Source: Rhizobium sullae (GTDB lineage: Bacteria; Pseudomonadota; Alphaproteobacteria; Rhizobiales; Rhizobiaceae). From it: a DNA stretch of 64,000 nt. A program made the translations under genes and the position numbers. The notes under the pieces were generated by a model. The model had not been told where the DNA came from. It saw only the letters and a program-made list of their open reading frames with translations, and made no database searches. This document shows positions 18,237-27,094 of the stretch, in pieces. The stretch lies in NCBI RefSeq assembly GCF_025200715.1, contig NZ_CP104143.1:4074476-4138475 (forward strand). The letters run 5' to 3'. Position 1 is the first letter of the stretch. Each line of letters starts with the position of its first letter.

Positions 18237-18747
18237 CCTAGCGCTCCTCCTTCAAGACAAGAGGCCTGATGAGCGAGAGGCCCATCAGCCCGTTGCGCCC
18301 TTCACACTTCGGCAGTTGGTGACATCGCGGGCGATTTGCTTCCCAGCTTTAGCAGAAATGCGGTCAGACACACCACCGGCCGAGCCAATGCTGCCGGGCG
18401 GCAATGCGCCGCATCCGGACCTTGGGGATGCCGCGAAGGTCACCTCTCAACCCGAAGGGTCCGTTTGTCGCACGGTCATCCACGTGACGCCATGGCCCTG
18501 AGCCGACCTCCATCGATCCCTTTCATTGCGATTGGGGACCGTTCGCGGAACGGATGCCAATTGGAAACGTTTCCTCGCCTCTACCTCGAATGCCTGCCTG
18601 CGATCGGCCGTAGAATGGGATGCTTCCGTATCGTTCGGCAGCCAGCGAGGACTCGTGGAACCAGAAACTCTCATCCCACGAGCGGGATCAAGAGCTGAGG
18701 CGGGTATTCTGGTAAACGCGGAGAACGCGACGATGCGTCGCTAGGTG
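18237..18747. other. 511-bp stretch without a supported gene
   Basis: Short ORFs exist on both strands but none shows a recognisable domain, good ribosome-binding site or convincing codon pattern. It lies inside the rearranged gshB-cysK interval, so degraded mobile or coding DNA is plausible. Confidence 0.4.
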
Positions 18748-19710
18748 ATGGTCTCAGAGAGCAAGATGACTAACCAACCTGGTCGAAATGATTTAGCCGG
18801 CAAAAACATTGTGACAGTGTTCGGCGGAACGGGCTTCCTCGGGCGGCGGATCGTAACCAGGCTTCTGGACAAGGCCGTTGATGTGCGTTCCGTCTCGCGC
18901 CATCCGCACAAATATAAGTTGGACACTGTGTCCGGTCAGAGGCCATCTCAGGAGATCGAGGCGGACATACTCGATTCATCCTCGATCGCCGCTGCCGTGG
19001 CTGGATCTCGCGCGGTTGTGAATGCGGTCAGCCTTTATGTCGAGCGCGGTGAGCACACCTTCGAGCGTGTCCATATAGAAGCCGCGGCCGATCTGGCGAC
19101 CGCTTCACGGGATGCAGGCGTCGAGATGTTCGTCCAGATTTCGGGCATTGGATCGGATCCGAAATCCCGTTCGAATTACATCCAGGCCCGGGGCCGCGGC
19201 GAGGAGGTGGTGAAGGCGGCGTTTCCAGGCGCGGTAATCGTCCGTCCCTCTGTAATGGCGGGACCCGACGACGCGTTCATCACAACGATCGCGAGGCTGG
19301 TGCGCATCCTCCCGATCTATCCGCTGTTTGGAGAAGGCGGCACTCGGTTGCAGCCGGTTTATGTCGAGGACGTGGCGGAAGCCGTGAGCCGCTTGGCCTC
19401 AGGACAGTATTCCACGGATGCTTCGATCTTCGAGTGCGCCGGTCCGCGCATTTATTCGTATCGGGAACTCGTCCAGGAGATCGCCACTCAACTCAACGCG
19501 CGAAGCAGGCTTGTGCCCGTGCCATTCGCAGTATGGAGCATAGTGGCGACTGCTGCGGAGTTTCTTCCCGCCGTGTCCCTAACGCGCAACCAAGTCGATC
19601 TCATGCGGCGTGACAATGTCACGGCAAACGATCTTCCGGGCCTTGAAGAACTGGGCATCCAATCCCGCGGCATCGAGGAACTCGTCCATATGATTGAGCA
19701 CGAGGCTTGA
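18748..19710 (+). CDS. NAD(P)-binding Rossmann-fold protein (NDUFA9-like atypical SDR)
   Basis: A 320-residue atypical short-chain dehydrogenase. The dinucleotide-binding motif VTVFGGTGFLGRRIV lies near residue 30, and the blocks FVQISGIGSD, VIVRPSVMAGPDD and LQPVYVEDVAEAV match the complex I NDUFA9/YwnB-like group. Whether it is an enzyme or an assembly-type factor is unknown. Start choice is open between GTG 18745, ATG 18748 and ATG 18766. It abuts a formate dehydrogenase remnant downstream. Confidence 0.8.
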   Translation: MVSESKMTNQPGRNDLAGKNIVTVFGGTGFLGRRIVTRLLDKAVDVRSVSRHPHKYKLDTVSGQRPSQEIEADILDSSSIAAAVAGSRAVVNAVSLYVERGEHTFERVHIEAAADLATASRDAGVEMFVQISGIGSDPKSRSNYIQARGRGEEVVKAAFPGAVIVRPSVMAGPDDAFITTIARLVRILPIYPLFGEGGTRLQPVYVEDVAEAVSRLASGQYSTDASIFECAGPRIYSYRELVQEIATQLNARSRLVPVPFAVWSIVATAAEFLPAVSLTRNQVDLMRRDNVTANDLPGLEELGIQSRGIEELVHMIEHEA

Positions 19711-19713
19711 GCC

Positions 19714-20022
19714 GGAGCCTCGCGACTGGCCGGTTATGCGGGGGATGTCTTGTTTCCGCAACCGTCGCCGCAAGAACATCCGCGGCGGACCATGCCCCAT
19801 CACGGGATGACGCCGCACATTTCCGGAACCTCGTTGTCCGCGCAGGCGCGGTGCGCGGCCGGAACGCGGGAGATTCTCGAATGCTGGTTCGAAGGGGGGC
19901 CCATTCTCGAGGAATACCTGATCGTCGACGGAGGACGGCTCGCCGACGCCGGCGCACATTCCTATAGTGCCGGTGATGTAACGAGCGGGTCCGAAGAAGC
20001 GGCCCGCTTCAAGAACAAATGA
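19714..20022 (+). pseudogene. NAD-dependent formate dehydrogenase, C-terminal remnant
   Basis: The frame ending at TGA 20020-20022 encodes the last 100 or so residues of an NAD-dependent formate dehydrogenase: LAGYAGDV, then RTMPHHGMTPHISGTSLSAQ (holding the catalytic-region histidine), AGTREILECWFEGG, EEYLIVDGG and AHSYSAGD. The first 280-300 residues, with the NAD-binding domain, are absent: homology begins a few codons after the preceding gene's stop. No start codon or site serves it, so it is a dead fragment. Confidence 0.85.
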
Positions 20023-20070
20023 TCTCGGCGGGCTGAGCTAGACACAACGGCGAAATGGCAGCTAAAGCAA

Positions 20071-20895
20071 TCATGGGGCGGCCCTGGTGATGTCTCTTTT
20101 CAGCGCCTCCACGAAGCGGATGACCTGACCAATCGTGTCGTCGTTCCAAATATCATTGTGACCAGAGCCGTCATAAATCCGCATCTGCTTCGGCTCGGGA
20201 GCGATGCAATATAGCGCTTCGCCCGAAGACAGCGGGATGATATCGTCGCGCCGGCCGTGGATGAACAGCTTCGGTTGCCTCAGCTTCGCTATTCTGAGGT
20301 CCGAGCGGAAGGGATCCTTGACAAGAAGCGCAACCGGAACGAACGGGTAGTACGTCTGTGCGAGCGACAGGACCGACAGGTAGGCGGACACCAGGATGAC
20401 GGCCGCAGCCGGCCTTTGTGCCGCCGTGTTGATGGCGACGCCGCTGCCCAGAGACTGGCCCAGCACAACGATCTGGCCTTCAGTGCGTATAAAAAGCCAA
20501 TCGAACGCGGCGATGCCGTCGGTCAGAAGCCCGTCCTCGCTCGGCGAGCCGGTCGATCCCGGATAGCCGCGATAGGAAATCGCCAGCAGGCCAATGCCCC
20601 GCGCCGCCAACGCCTGGGCGAGGAAGCCGTAGTTGCTGGCCCGATCAGCATTTCCGAGAAAGAAGAGCACTGACGGCTTGCCGGACTCGCCCCGGCGGTA
20701 GAGTCCGTGAAGGGTCTCTCCGTCGGGCGTCCTGATAAAGATGCTCTCGCCCCAGCGCGCGTGCTCTGGAGCAAGTGTAGGGCTGGCGCCCGGATAGAGG
20801 AGGGCGCGCTGTGAAAGATACATCAGGCCGACAAGCGACACATACGCGAATGCCGCCATCAGCGGCAAGATCAGCACGAGTTTGGTGACGCTCAC
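20071..20895 (-). CDS. Alpha/beta hydrolase with N-terminal membrane anchor
   Basis: A hydrolase of about 274 residues with the nucleophile elbow GQSLGSG (serine), the acid in GRRDDIIPL and the histidine in GSGHNDIW, the full alpha/beta triad. The N-terminus (LVLILPLMAAFAYVSLVGLM) is a single membrane helix, so the catalytic domain is probably periplasmic, as in the BEM46/YfhR-type group. Substrate is unknown. There is no in-frame ATG; I chose GTG 20895, with GTG 21027 as an unlikely longer alternative. Confidence 0.75.
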   Translation of the reverse strand: MSVTKLVLILPLMAAFAYVSLVGLMYLSQRALLYPGASPTLAPEHARWGESIFIRTPDGETLHGLYRRGESGKPSVLFFLGNADRASNYGFLAQALAARGIGLLAISYRGYPGSTGSPSEDGLLTDGIAAFDWLFIRTEGQIVVLGQSLGSGVAINTAAQRPAAAVILVSAYLSVLSLAQTYYPFVPVALLVKDPFRSDLRIAKLRQPKLFIHGRRDDIIPLSSGEALYCIAPEPKQMRIYDGSGHNDIWNDDTIGQVIRFVEALKRDITRAAP

Positions 20896-21244
20896 GACAA
20901 CATGTCCAAACGTAGGTCCGTCGAATGTCCAGAACCTCTTCCGGCAAAGCCATCCCGTTCCCGAATGAGGCGGAACCGCGCGGCGGACTTGACCCCTGAA
21001 TGGAAGGGCACAAATATACGGTAGCACCCAGAGCCTGGCGATGCAGAGATTATTTGACGTTTCAGTGGCGGAAATAGTCGGGTGCGTCGGACCGAAACAG
21101 GGTTTTCACAGATTGCAGCTTGTGAGCGGGTTAACCCTCCGGCTCGCGTCAATCGCGCCTGTTAACTTGCCGCCATGGCCTTCTCGCGCGAAGGCGAAAG
21201 GAGCAAACCCGACGCCGATCTCTCCTACTGGCGGCGCAATGCGG
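20896..21244. other. 349-bp stretch upstream of comM remnant 2, no supported gene
   Basis: It contains the upstream region of the hydrolase gene (minus strand) and DNA leading into comM remnant 2. The forward frame reads openly into the remnant, but the part before about 21245 does not resemble the ComM N-terminal domain, so a junction probably lies there. Confidence 0.4.
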
Positions 21245-21733
21245 ACAGGTCGGCATATCGCGCTGATGGTTGGTCCGCCCGGCTCAGGTAAGTCGATGCT
21301 TGCCGCGCGGCTGCCTTCCATTCTGCCGCCGCTTTTTCCCCTGATGGACCGCATCGATATCCGCATTGACGTTCCGGCGGTGTCCGCGACCGATCGCATC
21401 TGGCCGATGCCCGCGGAAACCAGTGCTGCCGTGGTCGCCCGTGCCTGGAAAATTCAGAAGGATCGCTTCATCGCAGCGGGCGTCGGCGGCATCGCCACGA
21501 ATGCCCGATGCTCGACCGCGTTGATCGAAAAATACGCCGAGCCGGATGCTAGCGGCCTCCAACTGTTGCGCGACGCTGCCGAGAAAATGCGGTTTTCAGC
21601 GCGTGGCTACCACCGCGTGCTGAAGGTGGCGCGGACGCTTGCCGATCTGGATGGCAAGGCGACGTCGGGCGCATTCATCTGCGGAGGCAATTTCCCATCG
21701 TATTGCGGGCGAACGGTTGACGGCGGCGGCCTG
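21245..21733 (+). pseudogene. comM: comM remnant 2 (Walker A joined to C-terminal domain)
   Basis: The frame gives [20 protein letters not shown] and then LPSILPPL, and jumps directly to PLMDRIDIRIDVPAVSATD. It continues through IATNARCSTALIEKYAEPDA, LRDAAEKMRFSARGYHRVL and KVARTLADLDGKAT. About 140-150 residues of the AAA+ domain, including Walker B, are deleted. Near 21660 indels shift the frame so the normal C-terminus (VGRIHL) is only readable out of frame, ending about 21733. It is not functional. Confidence 0.85.
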
Positions 21734-21778
21734 ACGGAAAAAGGGGCGCCGAAGCGTACCCGAATTCCGCTGGAAAAC

Positions 21779-22741
21779 TCAGTTTCCGAGCCCCTCGAAA
21801 AGGGCGGTCGAAAGATAGCGCTCGGCGAAGGAGGGGATGATGACGACGATGTTCTTGCCGGCATTTTCCTCGCGGCTGCCGACCTTGATTGCTGCCGCCA
21901 GCGCCGCGCCCGAGGAAATGCCGACTGGAACGCCTTCAAGCCTGGCGACCAGGCGCGCGGTTTCCATCGCCTGCGCGCTGTTGATGGTGACGACTTCATC
22001 ATAGATTTTCGTATCGAGGATGGCCGGCGCAAAGCCTGCGCCGATACCCTGGATCTTGTGCGGTCCCGGCTGGCCGCCGGAAAGAACGGGAGATTCCTCC
22101 GGCTCCACGGCGATTACCCTGATGCCTGGTTTCTTCGACTTCAGAACCTGGCCGGCGCCGGTGATCGTGCCGCCGGTGCCGATGCCGGAAACGAGGATGT
22201 CGACGGCACCCTCCGTGTCGTTCCAGATTTCCTCGGCCGTCGTCTTGCGGTGGATTTCCGGGTTGGCCGGGTTCTCGAACTGCTGCGGAATGATGGCGTC
22301 GGGAAGCGTCGCCGCAAGTTCCTCCGCCTTGGCGATCGCGCCCTTCATGCCCCTCGGCCCCTCGGTCAGCACGAGTTCGGCGCCGAGCAGCGCCAGCATC
22401 TTGCGGCGCTCGACCGACATGGTCTCCGGCATGGTGAGAATTAGCTTGTAGCCTTTGGCGGCGGCGGCAAAGGCGAGCGCGATGCCGGTATTGCCGGAGG
22501 TCGGCTCGATGAGCGTCGTCCTGCCGGGCGCAATCTTGCCTTGTGCTTCGAGGCTCTCGATCATGGCGACGCCGATACGGTCCTTAACGGAAGCAATCGG
22601 ATTGAAGAATTCCAGCTTGGCGAGCAGATTGGCCGTCACGCCCTTTTCCTTGGCGAGCTTGTCGAGGCGGACGATCGGCGTATCGCCGATGGTTTCCGTG
22701 ATCGACGAGTAGATGCGGCCGCGGCCCGGTTTTCTCGACAT
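21779..22741 (-). CDS. cysK: Cysteine synthase A (O-acetylserine sulfhydrylase)
   Basis: A 320-residue PLP enzyme making cysteine from O-acetylserine and sulfide. The PLP lysine is in [11 protein letters not shown], the substrate loop is [12 protein letters not shown], and the phosphate-binding loop is [12 protein letters not shown]. Length is normal. It is convergent with the comM remnant, whose decay has not reached it. Confidence 0.95.
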   Translation of the reverse strand: MSRKPGRGRIYSSITETIGDTPIVRLDKLAKEKGVTANLLAKLEFFNPIASVKDRIGVAMIESLEAQGKIAPGRTTLIEPTSGNTGIALAFAAAAKGYKLILTMPETMSVERRKMLALLGAELVLTEGPRGMKGAIAKAEELAATLPDAIIPQQFENPANPEIHRKTTAEEIWNDTEGAVDILVSGIGTGGTITGAGQVLKSKKPGIRVIAVEPEESPVLSGGQPGPHKIQGIGAGFAPAILDTKIYDEVVTINSAQAMETARLVARLEGVPVGISSGAALAAAIKVGSREENAGKNIVVIIPSFAERYLSTALFEGLGN

Positions 22742-22875
22742 GAGTGCGCTCCCTTAATGATTGTTGGGCGAGAGAATAGGGTCAAAGGCCGAAGCAGGCC
22801 AGAGGGCCTTGATCCACGGAACCGCTGTCCAAGAGAAAAAATCGTTTGAATACGATGCTTTATCGAATGATTTTT

Positions 22876-23493
22876 TCAGGCAGCGCGCGCGGCGATAAAG
22901 GCTGCCGTTCCGGCCAGGATGCTTGCCGCAACCCGGTTGAGCGCTTGCAGCGCACGCGGCTGTTTCAGCATCGTGCGGGCGCGCGCCGCAAGCAGCATAT
23001 AGGGGATCAAAACCACCAGCAGCACGATGAAGGTTGCGATCAGAAGTATGCCATATTCGCGAAGGCCGATATGGTTGACGTCGATCAGCGTCGGCACGAG
23101 GGCGACGTAAAAGAGCATCGTCTTTGGATTGCCGAGCGTTACCAGCAGGCCGGACAGGAAGGACATTCCGACGCTGCTCGATTTGCGTGCGGCAATATCC
23201 TGCGGCAAAAGACCTGCGGTCCAGAGCTTGTAGGCAATGTAGCAGAGGTAAAGGACGCCGGCGAACTTGATGGCGAGGAAAATCCCGGTGAAGGTCTGCG
23301 CCACGAATGAGAGCCCGAGGATCACCGCCGTCAGATACGTGATGTCGCCGAGAACAAGGCCGAGACCCATGAAAAAGGTCTCGCGAAAATTCGAGCCGAG
23401 CGCGCGGGCGACGATCGCGGTGATGCCGGGTCCGGGAATGATCGCGGCGATGAAAAGGGCGCCGCTATAGGCAAGCAGGGCTGCAACGGTCAT
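22876..23493 (-). CDS. LysE family translocator
   Basis: A 205-residue membrane exporter of the LysE/RhtB amino-acid efflux family, with about six helices and the N-terminal signature PGPGITAIVARALG. ATG 23493 has a GAGGAG site nearby; a longer in-frame start at 23604 would run into the divergent hydrolase. Substrate is unknown; related proteins export amino acids or homoserine lactones. Confidence 0.88.
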   Translation of the reverse strand: MTVAALLAYSGALFIAAIIPGPGITAIVARALGSNFRETFFMGLGLVLGDITYLTAVILGLSFVAQTFTGIFLAIKFAGVLYLCYIAYKLWTAGLLPQDIAARKSSSVGMSFLSGLLVTLGNPKTMLFYVALVPTLIDVNHIGLREYGILLIATFIVLLVVLIPYMLLAARARTMLKQPRALQALNRVAASILAGTAAFIAARAA

Positions 23494-23597
23494 CTTTGCT
23501 CTCCTCAGGCAGCTTCTTTTACTGATGCTATGGGCTGCTTTCAAGATGAAGTCACACGATCGAATCAGATAAAAGGGCGCCGAAAAGGAGAAAACAA

Positions 23598-24158
23598 ATG
23601 ACAACCGCGTTGCTGCTCATCGATGTTCAGAATGCCATCTTGAAAGGCCTCGGAAGCCCCACACGCCAGCCCTTGATTGACAGGGCGCTGGACGAGACGG
23701 TGGCGCGTCTCGCAGAGGTTCTCCAGAAGGCTCGCGCGGTGAATGCACCGGTCGTCATCATCCAGCATGACGGGCATGCGTCCCACCGTCTTGCGGCAGG
23801 CAGCGAAGGCTGGCAGTTGCGTGACGAGATTGCGCCTCAAGATCGCGAGATCGTCGTTCACAAGCGCAGCTGCGACTCATTTTTCGAAACCGAACTTGAG
23901 CAGCGCCTCAAGGAGAACGGCATCACCAGGCTGGCGGTCGGCGGCTGCATGACCCCGTTCTGCGTTGATACCACCGCACGCCGCGCCGTTTCGCTCGGCT
24001 ACGACGTGACGCTAATTTCCGATGGGCACATGACCGCGGACATGGGCGAACTCCGCTTCGAGCAGATCATCGCCCATCACAATGCCGTGCTCGATGAGTT
24101 CGATGCCGGCAGCCACGAAATCCGGCTTGCGAAGGCGGCTGCGATCAGTTTCGGATAG
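23598..24158 (+). CDS. Cysteine hydrolase, isochorismatase/nicotinamidase family
   Basis: A 186-residue cytoplasmic amidohydrolase with the family triad: Asp in ALLLIDVQNAI, Lys in IVVHKRSCDSF, and nucleophile Cys in GGCMTPFCVDTTAR. AAAGGAG precedes the ATG. Its 3' end overlaps the end of the convergent DMT transporter gene by 14 bp. The substrate is unknown. Confidence 0.88.
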   Translation: MTTALLLIDVQNAILKGLGSPTRQPLIDRALDETVARLAEVLQKARAVNAPVVIIQHDGHASHRLAAGSEGWQLRDEIAPQDREIVVHKRSCDSFFETELEQRLKENGITRLAVGGCMTPFCVDTTARRAVSLGYDVTLISDGHMTADMGELRFEQIIAHHNAVLDEFDAGSHEIRLAKAAAISFG

Positions 24159-25041
24159 GCCGCAGCCAACGCCCTGGCGTCCAGCCGAGATTCATGCCGG
24201 CGGCCGCAACAAGGATGATTGCCGCACCGAGGATCTGCAGCGGCTGCAATGCATGGCCAAAAGCCAGGCCGTCCACCGCGATCGCAACGATCGGATAGAT
24301 GAAGGAAAGCGCGCCGGTGAGATGGGTCGGCAGCTTCTGGATCGCGCCGTAGAGCAGTACATACATCAAGCCGGTGTGAACGACGCCCATCGCCACCAGA
24401 ATGGACCACGATCCGGCGGTCGTCGGCAGGTCCGAAAAGTCGGTCACGGGCGCCAGCATGAGAATGCCGGTCGAAACCTGAATGAGCGCGATCAGATGCG
24501 GCGGTGTACCTTTCAGCCACTTTGCAGCAAGTGCCGCCAGCGCATAGAAGAACGCGGCTCCAAGTGCCAGCGCAATACCCAGCCCGTAGCTTGCTGAAAT
24601 GCCCCCGGCCTCAGGTTTGGCCTCGACAATCGCCATCATGCCGGCAAAGGCGAGGGCCAGCCAAAAGAGTTTCGCTGCCGTGATCTTTTCGCCGAGGAAT
24701 ACGGCGCCAAGCGCCAACAGCATGAAGGGCTGGGTATTGTAGATGGTGGTCGCGATCGAGATCGATGCGTGCGAATAGGAGGCGAAAAGCAGCAGCCAGT
24801 TCAGCACGATGGCGACCCCGCCGAGAACGGCGATGCCGAAAGTTCTCGGCGAGAGAATGCTGGGCTTCAGGAATCCGAGGGCACCGCAGACGACAAGAAG
24901 GCTCGCAGCACCAAACAGGCAACGCCAGAAAACGACCCCGCTCACAGGCTGGCCGGACATGACGACGAACCAGCCGATCGTCCCCGAAATTACCATTGCG
25001 GCCGTCATCTCAACCGTGCCTTTTCCTATATCGTTCTGCAT
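24145..25041 (-). CDS. EamA/DMT superfamily transporter
   Basis: A 298-residue membrane protein with two EamA repeats (about ten helices), the usual drug/metabolite exporter layout. ATG 25041 follows AGGAG and is preferred to the longer frame from 25086. It is divergent from an Lrp-type regulator across an 88-bp gap carrying an inverted repeat, so that regulator probably controls it. An amino-acid exporter role would fit Lrp control but is inference. Confidence 0.87.
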   Translation of the reverse strand: MQNDIGKGTVEMTAAMVISGTIGWFVVMSGQPVSGVVFWRCLFGAASLLVVCGALGFLKPSILSPRTFGIAVLGGVAIVLNWLLLFASYSHASISIATTIYNTQPFMLLALGAVFLGEKITAAKLFWLALAFAGMMAIVEAKPEAGGISASYGLGIALALGAAFFYALAALAAKWLKGTPPHLIALIQVSTGILMLAPVTDFSDLPTTAGSWSILVAMGVVHTGLMYVLLYGAIQKLPTHLTGALSFIYPIVAIAVDGLAFGHALQPLQILGAAIILVAAAGMNLGWTPGRWLRPIRN

Positions 25042-25063
25042 TGCGATCTCCTTTGTGTGTTGG

Positions 25064-25098
25064 AGATTATTGTGTTTGGATGCCAACTTCTATAATCT
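25064..25098. promoter_or_regulatory. Inverted repeat in the DMT/Lrp divergent promoter
   Basis: AGATTAT (25064-25070) and ATAATCT (25092-25098) form a perfect 7-bp inverted repeat with a 21-bp spacer, centred in the gap between divergent genes. This is a reasonable operator for the adjacent Lrp/AsnC regulator; no binding data support it. Confidence 0.45.
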
Positions 25099-25129
25099 GC
25101 AATGCGCGATAATCGGTCTTCTCCTAATA

Positions 25130-25612
25130 ATGAAAGGTAAAATCGCTTTGGTGGCTAATGAGGCGTCTCGCTTGGATATCATCGACCAGCGTCTCCTCGA
25201 TGCGCTGGCGCAGAATGCACGCATTTCGCTGAAGGAGTTGGCGCAGGCCGCCAACCTTTCGTCGCCAAGCGCGGCGGAGCGGCTGCGCAGACTGGAGGAG
25301 CGCGGCATCGTCAAGGCTTTCACGATCGATATCGATCCGGCCGCCCTCGGCTATCCGCTCCAGGCGATCGTTCGTGTCCGACCGCTGCCGGGACAGTTGC
25401 ACGTTGTCGAACGCATAATTCAGGAGACGCCGGAATTCATCGAATGCGACAAGGTGACCGGCGACGATTGCTTCATCGCCCGCCTCGTCGTCCGCTCGAT
25501 GGGAGAACTCGATGGTATTTTGGACAAGGTGGCCGAGAAGGCAGAGACCAACACCTCGATGATCAAGGCTTCCCCCGTCAAACGCCGCCTGCCGCCGCTT
25601 TCGACCCGCTGA
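25130..25612 (+). CDS. Lrp/AsnC family transcriptional regulator
   Basis: A 160-residue feast/famine regulator: N-terminal winged HTH (ISLKELAQAANLSSPSAAER) and a C-terminal RAM ligand domain starting at LGYPLQAIVRV. Such proteins form octamers that sense amino acids. ATG 25130 gives the normal length; an upstream in-frame extension overlaps the divergent gene. Likely target: the DMT transporter gene upstream. Confidence 0.9.
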   Translation: MKGKIALVANEASRLDIIDQRLLDALAQNARISLKELAQAANLSSPSAAERLRRLEERGIVKAFTIDIDPAALGYPLQAIVRVRPLPGQLHVVERIIQETPEFIECDKVTGDDCFIARLVVRSMGELDGILDKVAEKAETNTSMIKASPVKRRLPPLSTR

Positions 25613-25637
25613 GTCGATGGCCCGTGAGACGGACCGT

Positions 25638-26537
25638 TTAGAAGTCCGCCATCGGCGAGAGCATCGCGGGAGACGCAGGCGCGAGATCAGCCGTGCTCCG
25701 GATCATGAAGGCCGTACCGTTGTCGAAACTGAGCGCCTCTCCGCGCCACTCAAGCTTGTCCGGCGAAAAGAAGACGTCGACATGTTCAGGCGTCACGCCG
25801 AGCCCGCCGAGGATGACGGCAAGCGGCGGAATTTCCGCAGCGACGACGTCAAGCAGGCTGAAGCGGCCAGCCTCTCCGGGTTTCCACGCGACGACGGCTT
25901 GCTCGGCATCGAGCCAGCTCAAACGAACGTCGGGATCGAGTTGCGTATTGATGAGAAACATCGATGCATTGCCCGAAACAGCCAGCACATCCGAAACCGG
26001 CGCACGCGTCTTCAGCGCTTGTTGCAACGGGGCAAGTTCTGTCCCGTTTCTCGGATCGAGCGGCCGGGCAGGCTCTGTCGCGGGATGTAGCTTTGGTGCT
26101 GCCCCGGAGTAGCGTTGCATCGGCAGGCTGCGGAAGCCGTAAGGTTGGTAGAGCGAGGGCTTGTCGGTGTAGAGCACGATAGCTTCGAACTGTTGGCTCT
26201 CGCACCATTCAAGCGCTTTCCGTGTCACGTCGCGGTAAAGCCCGCGCCCGCGCCACGGCGGGCGGCCGGCGCCGGATTGAAAGGCGGCCGCGTTGATCTG
26301 CCGGCCATTTATGACGAGCGGCATGGCAAAGGCGGACAGGTTGGCGCCGAGGGTGCCGTCGGCGGCAAACCAGCCGAAAGGCATGCTTGTCGGATCCGGG
26401 CCGCCGAGCTGTTGCAGCGGCCCGATGTCAATGCCGAATGTATCGTCGAGGAGAGAGACGAGCGCGGCCCATGCCGCCAGATCATCGAAATAGTCCTGAC
26501 GAAAGGTCAGCCCGGCACTGTCGAAAGACTTGCTCAT
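25638..26537 (-). CDS. GNAT family N-acetyltransferase
   Basis: A 299-residue protein whose central part has the acetyl-CoA-binding pattern [13 protein letters not shown] followed by [10 protein letters not shown], as in GNAT enzymes. The C-terminal half is an extension without a motif I recognise. Its ATG overlaps the stop codon of dut (ATGA), so the two genes are translationally coupled. Acceptor substrate is unknown. Confidence 0.8.
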   Translation of the reverse strand: MSKSFDSAGLTFRQDYFDDLAAWAALVSLLDDTFGIDIGPLQQLGGPDPTSMPFGWFAADGTLGANLSAFAMPLVINGRQINAAAFQSGAGRPPWRGRGLYRDVTRKALEWCESQQFEAIVLYTDKPSLYQPYGFRSLPMQRYSGAAPKLHPATEPARPLDPRNGTELAPLQQALKTRAPVSDVLAVSGNASMFLINTQLDPDVRLSWLDAEQAVVAWKPGEAGRFSLLDVVAAEIPPLAVILGGLGVTPEHVDVFFSPDKLEWRGEALSFDNGTAFMIRSTADLAPASPAMLSPMADF

Positions 26538-27004
26538 ATGCCGGTCGAGCCGAAGCCGCCGGCGCCGCGCGCAGTTGCGCTGCTTTGGGTGACCTCCGCA
26601 ACCCGCACCTGCGTGACCGGGGCGATCACCATCTGCGCGATGCGCATACCGCGCGTGATCTCGAAAGTCTCATCGCCGAGATTGACGAGCAGCACCTTCA
26701 CTTCGCCGCGATAGTCGCTGTCGATCGTGCCTGGCGTGTTGAGGCAGGTGATGCCGTGTTTGAAGGCGAGGCCGGAGCGGGGGCGGATCTGCGCTTCGTA
26801 GCCATCCGGAATCTCGAAAATGAAGCCGGTCGGCACCAGTGCGCGCTTGCCGGGCGCAAGCGTCATCGGTTCGTTGCCGGCAACAGCCGCCCGAAGATCC
26901 ATGCCGGCGGCGCCGCTCGTTTCATAGGAGGGCAGGTCGAGACCTTCGCCGTTCGGCAAACGGACAAGGTTAAGCTGCGGGCGGATGTCGTTGTGAATGG
27001 TCAT
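26534..27004 (-). CDS. dut: dUTP diphosphatase
   Basis: A 156-residue trimeric dUTPase that converts dUTP to dUMP and pyrophosphate, keeping uracil out of DNA. All five motifs are visible: [33 protein letters not shown] and the C-terminal [10 protein letters not shown]. It leads a two-gene unit with the acetyltransferase gene. Confidence 0.95.
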   Translation of the reverse strand: MTIHNDIRPQLNLVRLPNGEGLDLPSYETSGAAGMDLRAAVAGNEPMTLAPGKRALVPTGFIFEIPDGYEAQIRPRSGLAFKHGITCLNTPGTIDSDYRGEVKVLLVNLGDETFEITRGMRIAQMVIAPVTQVRVAEVTQSSATARGAGGFGSTGI

Positions 27005-27094
27005 GAGCCATTACTTTGCGCCAGGACGCCCAAGGTCAATTGCAATGGTCGGCTTTAATCGCTAGATACGCGGCAATTCCACAGGATTCACACC

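Noticed and set aside
19750..20022. Independent small protein of 90 codons
   Set aside because: The sequence is the C-terminus of formate dehydrogenase and continues upstream in frame without a start site.
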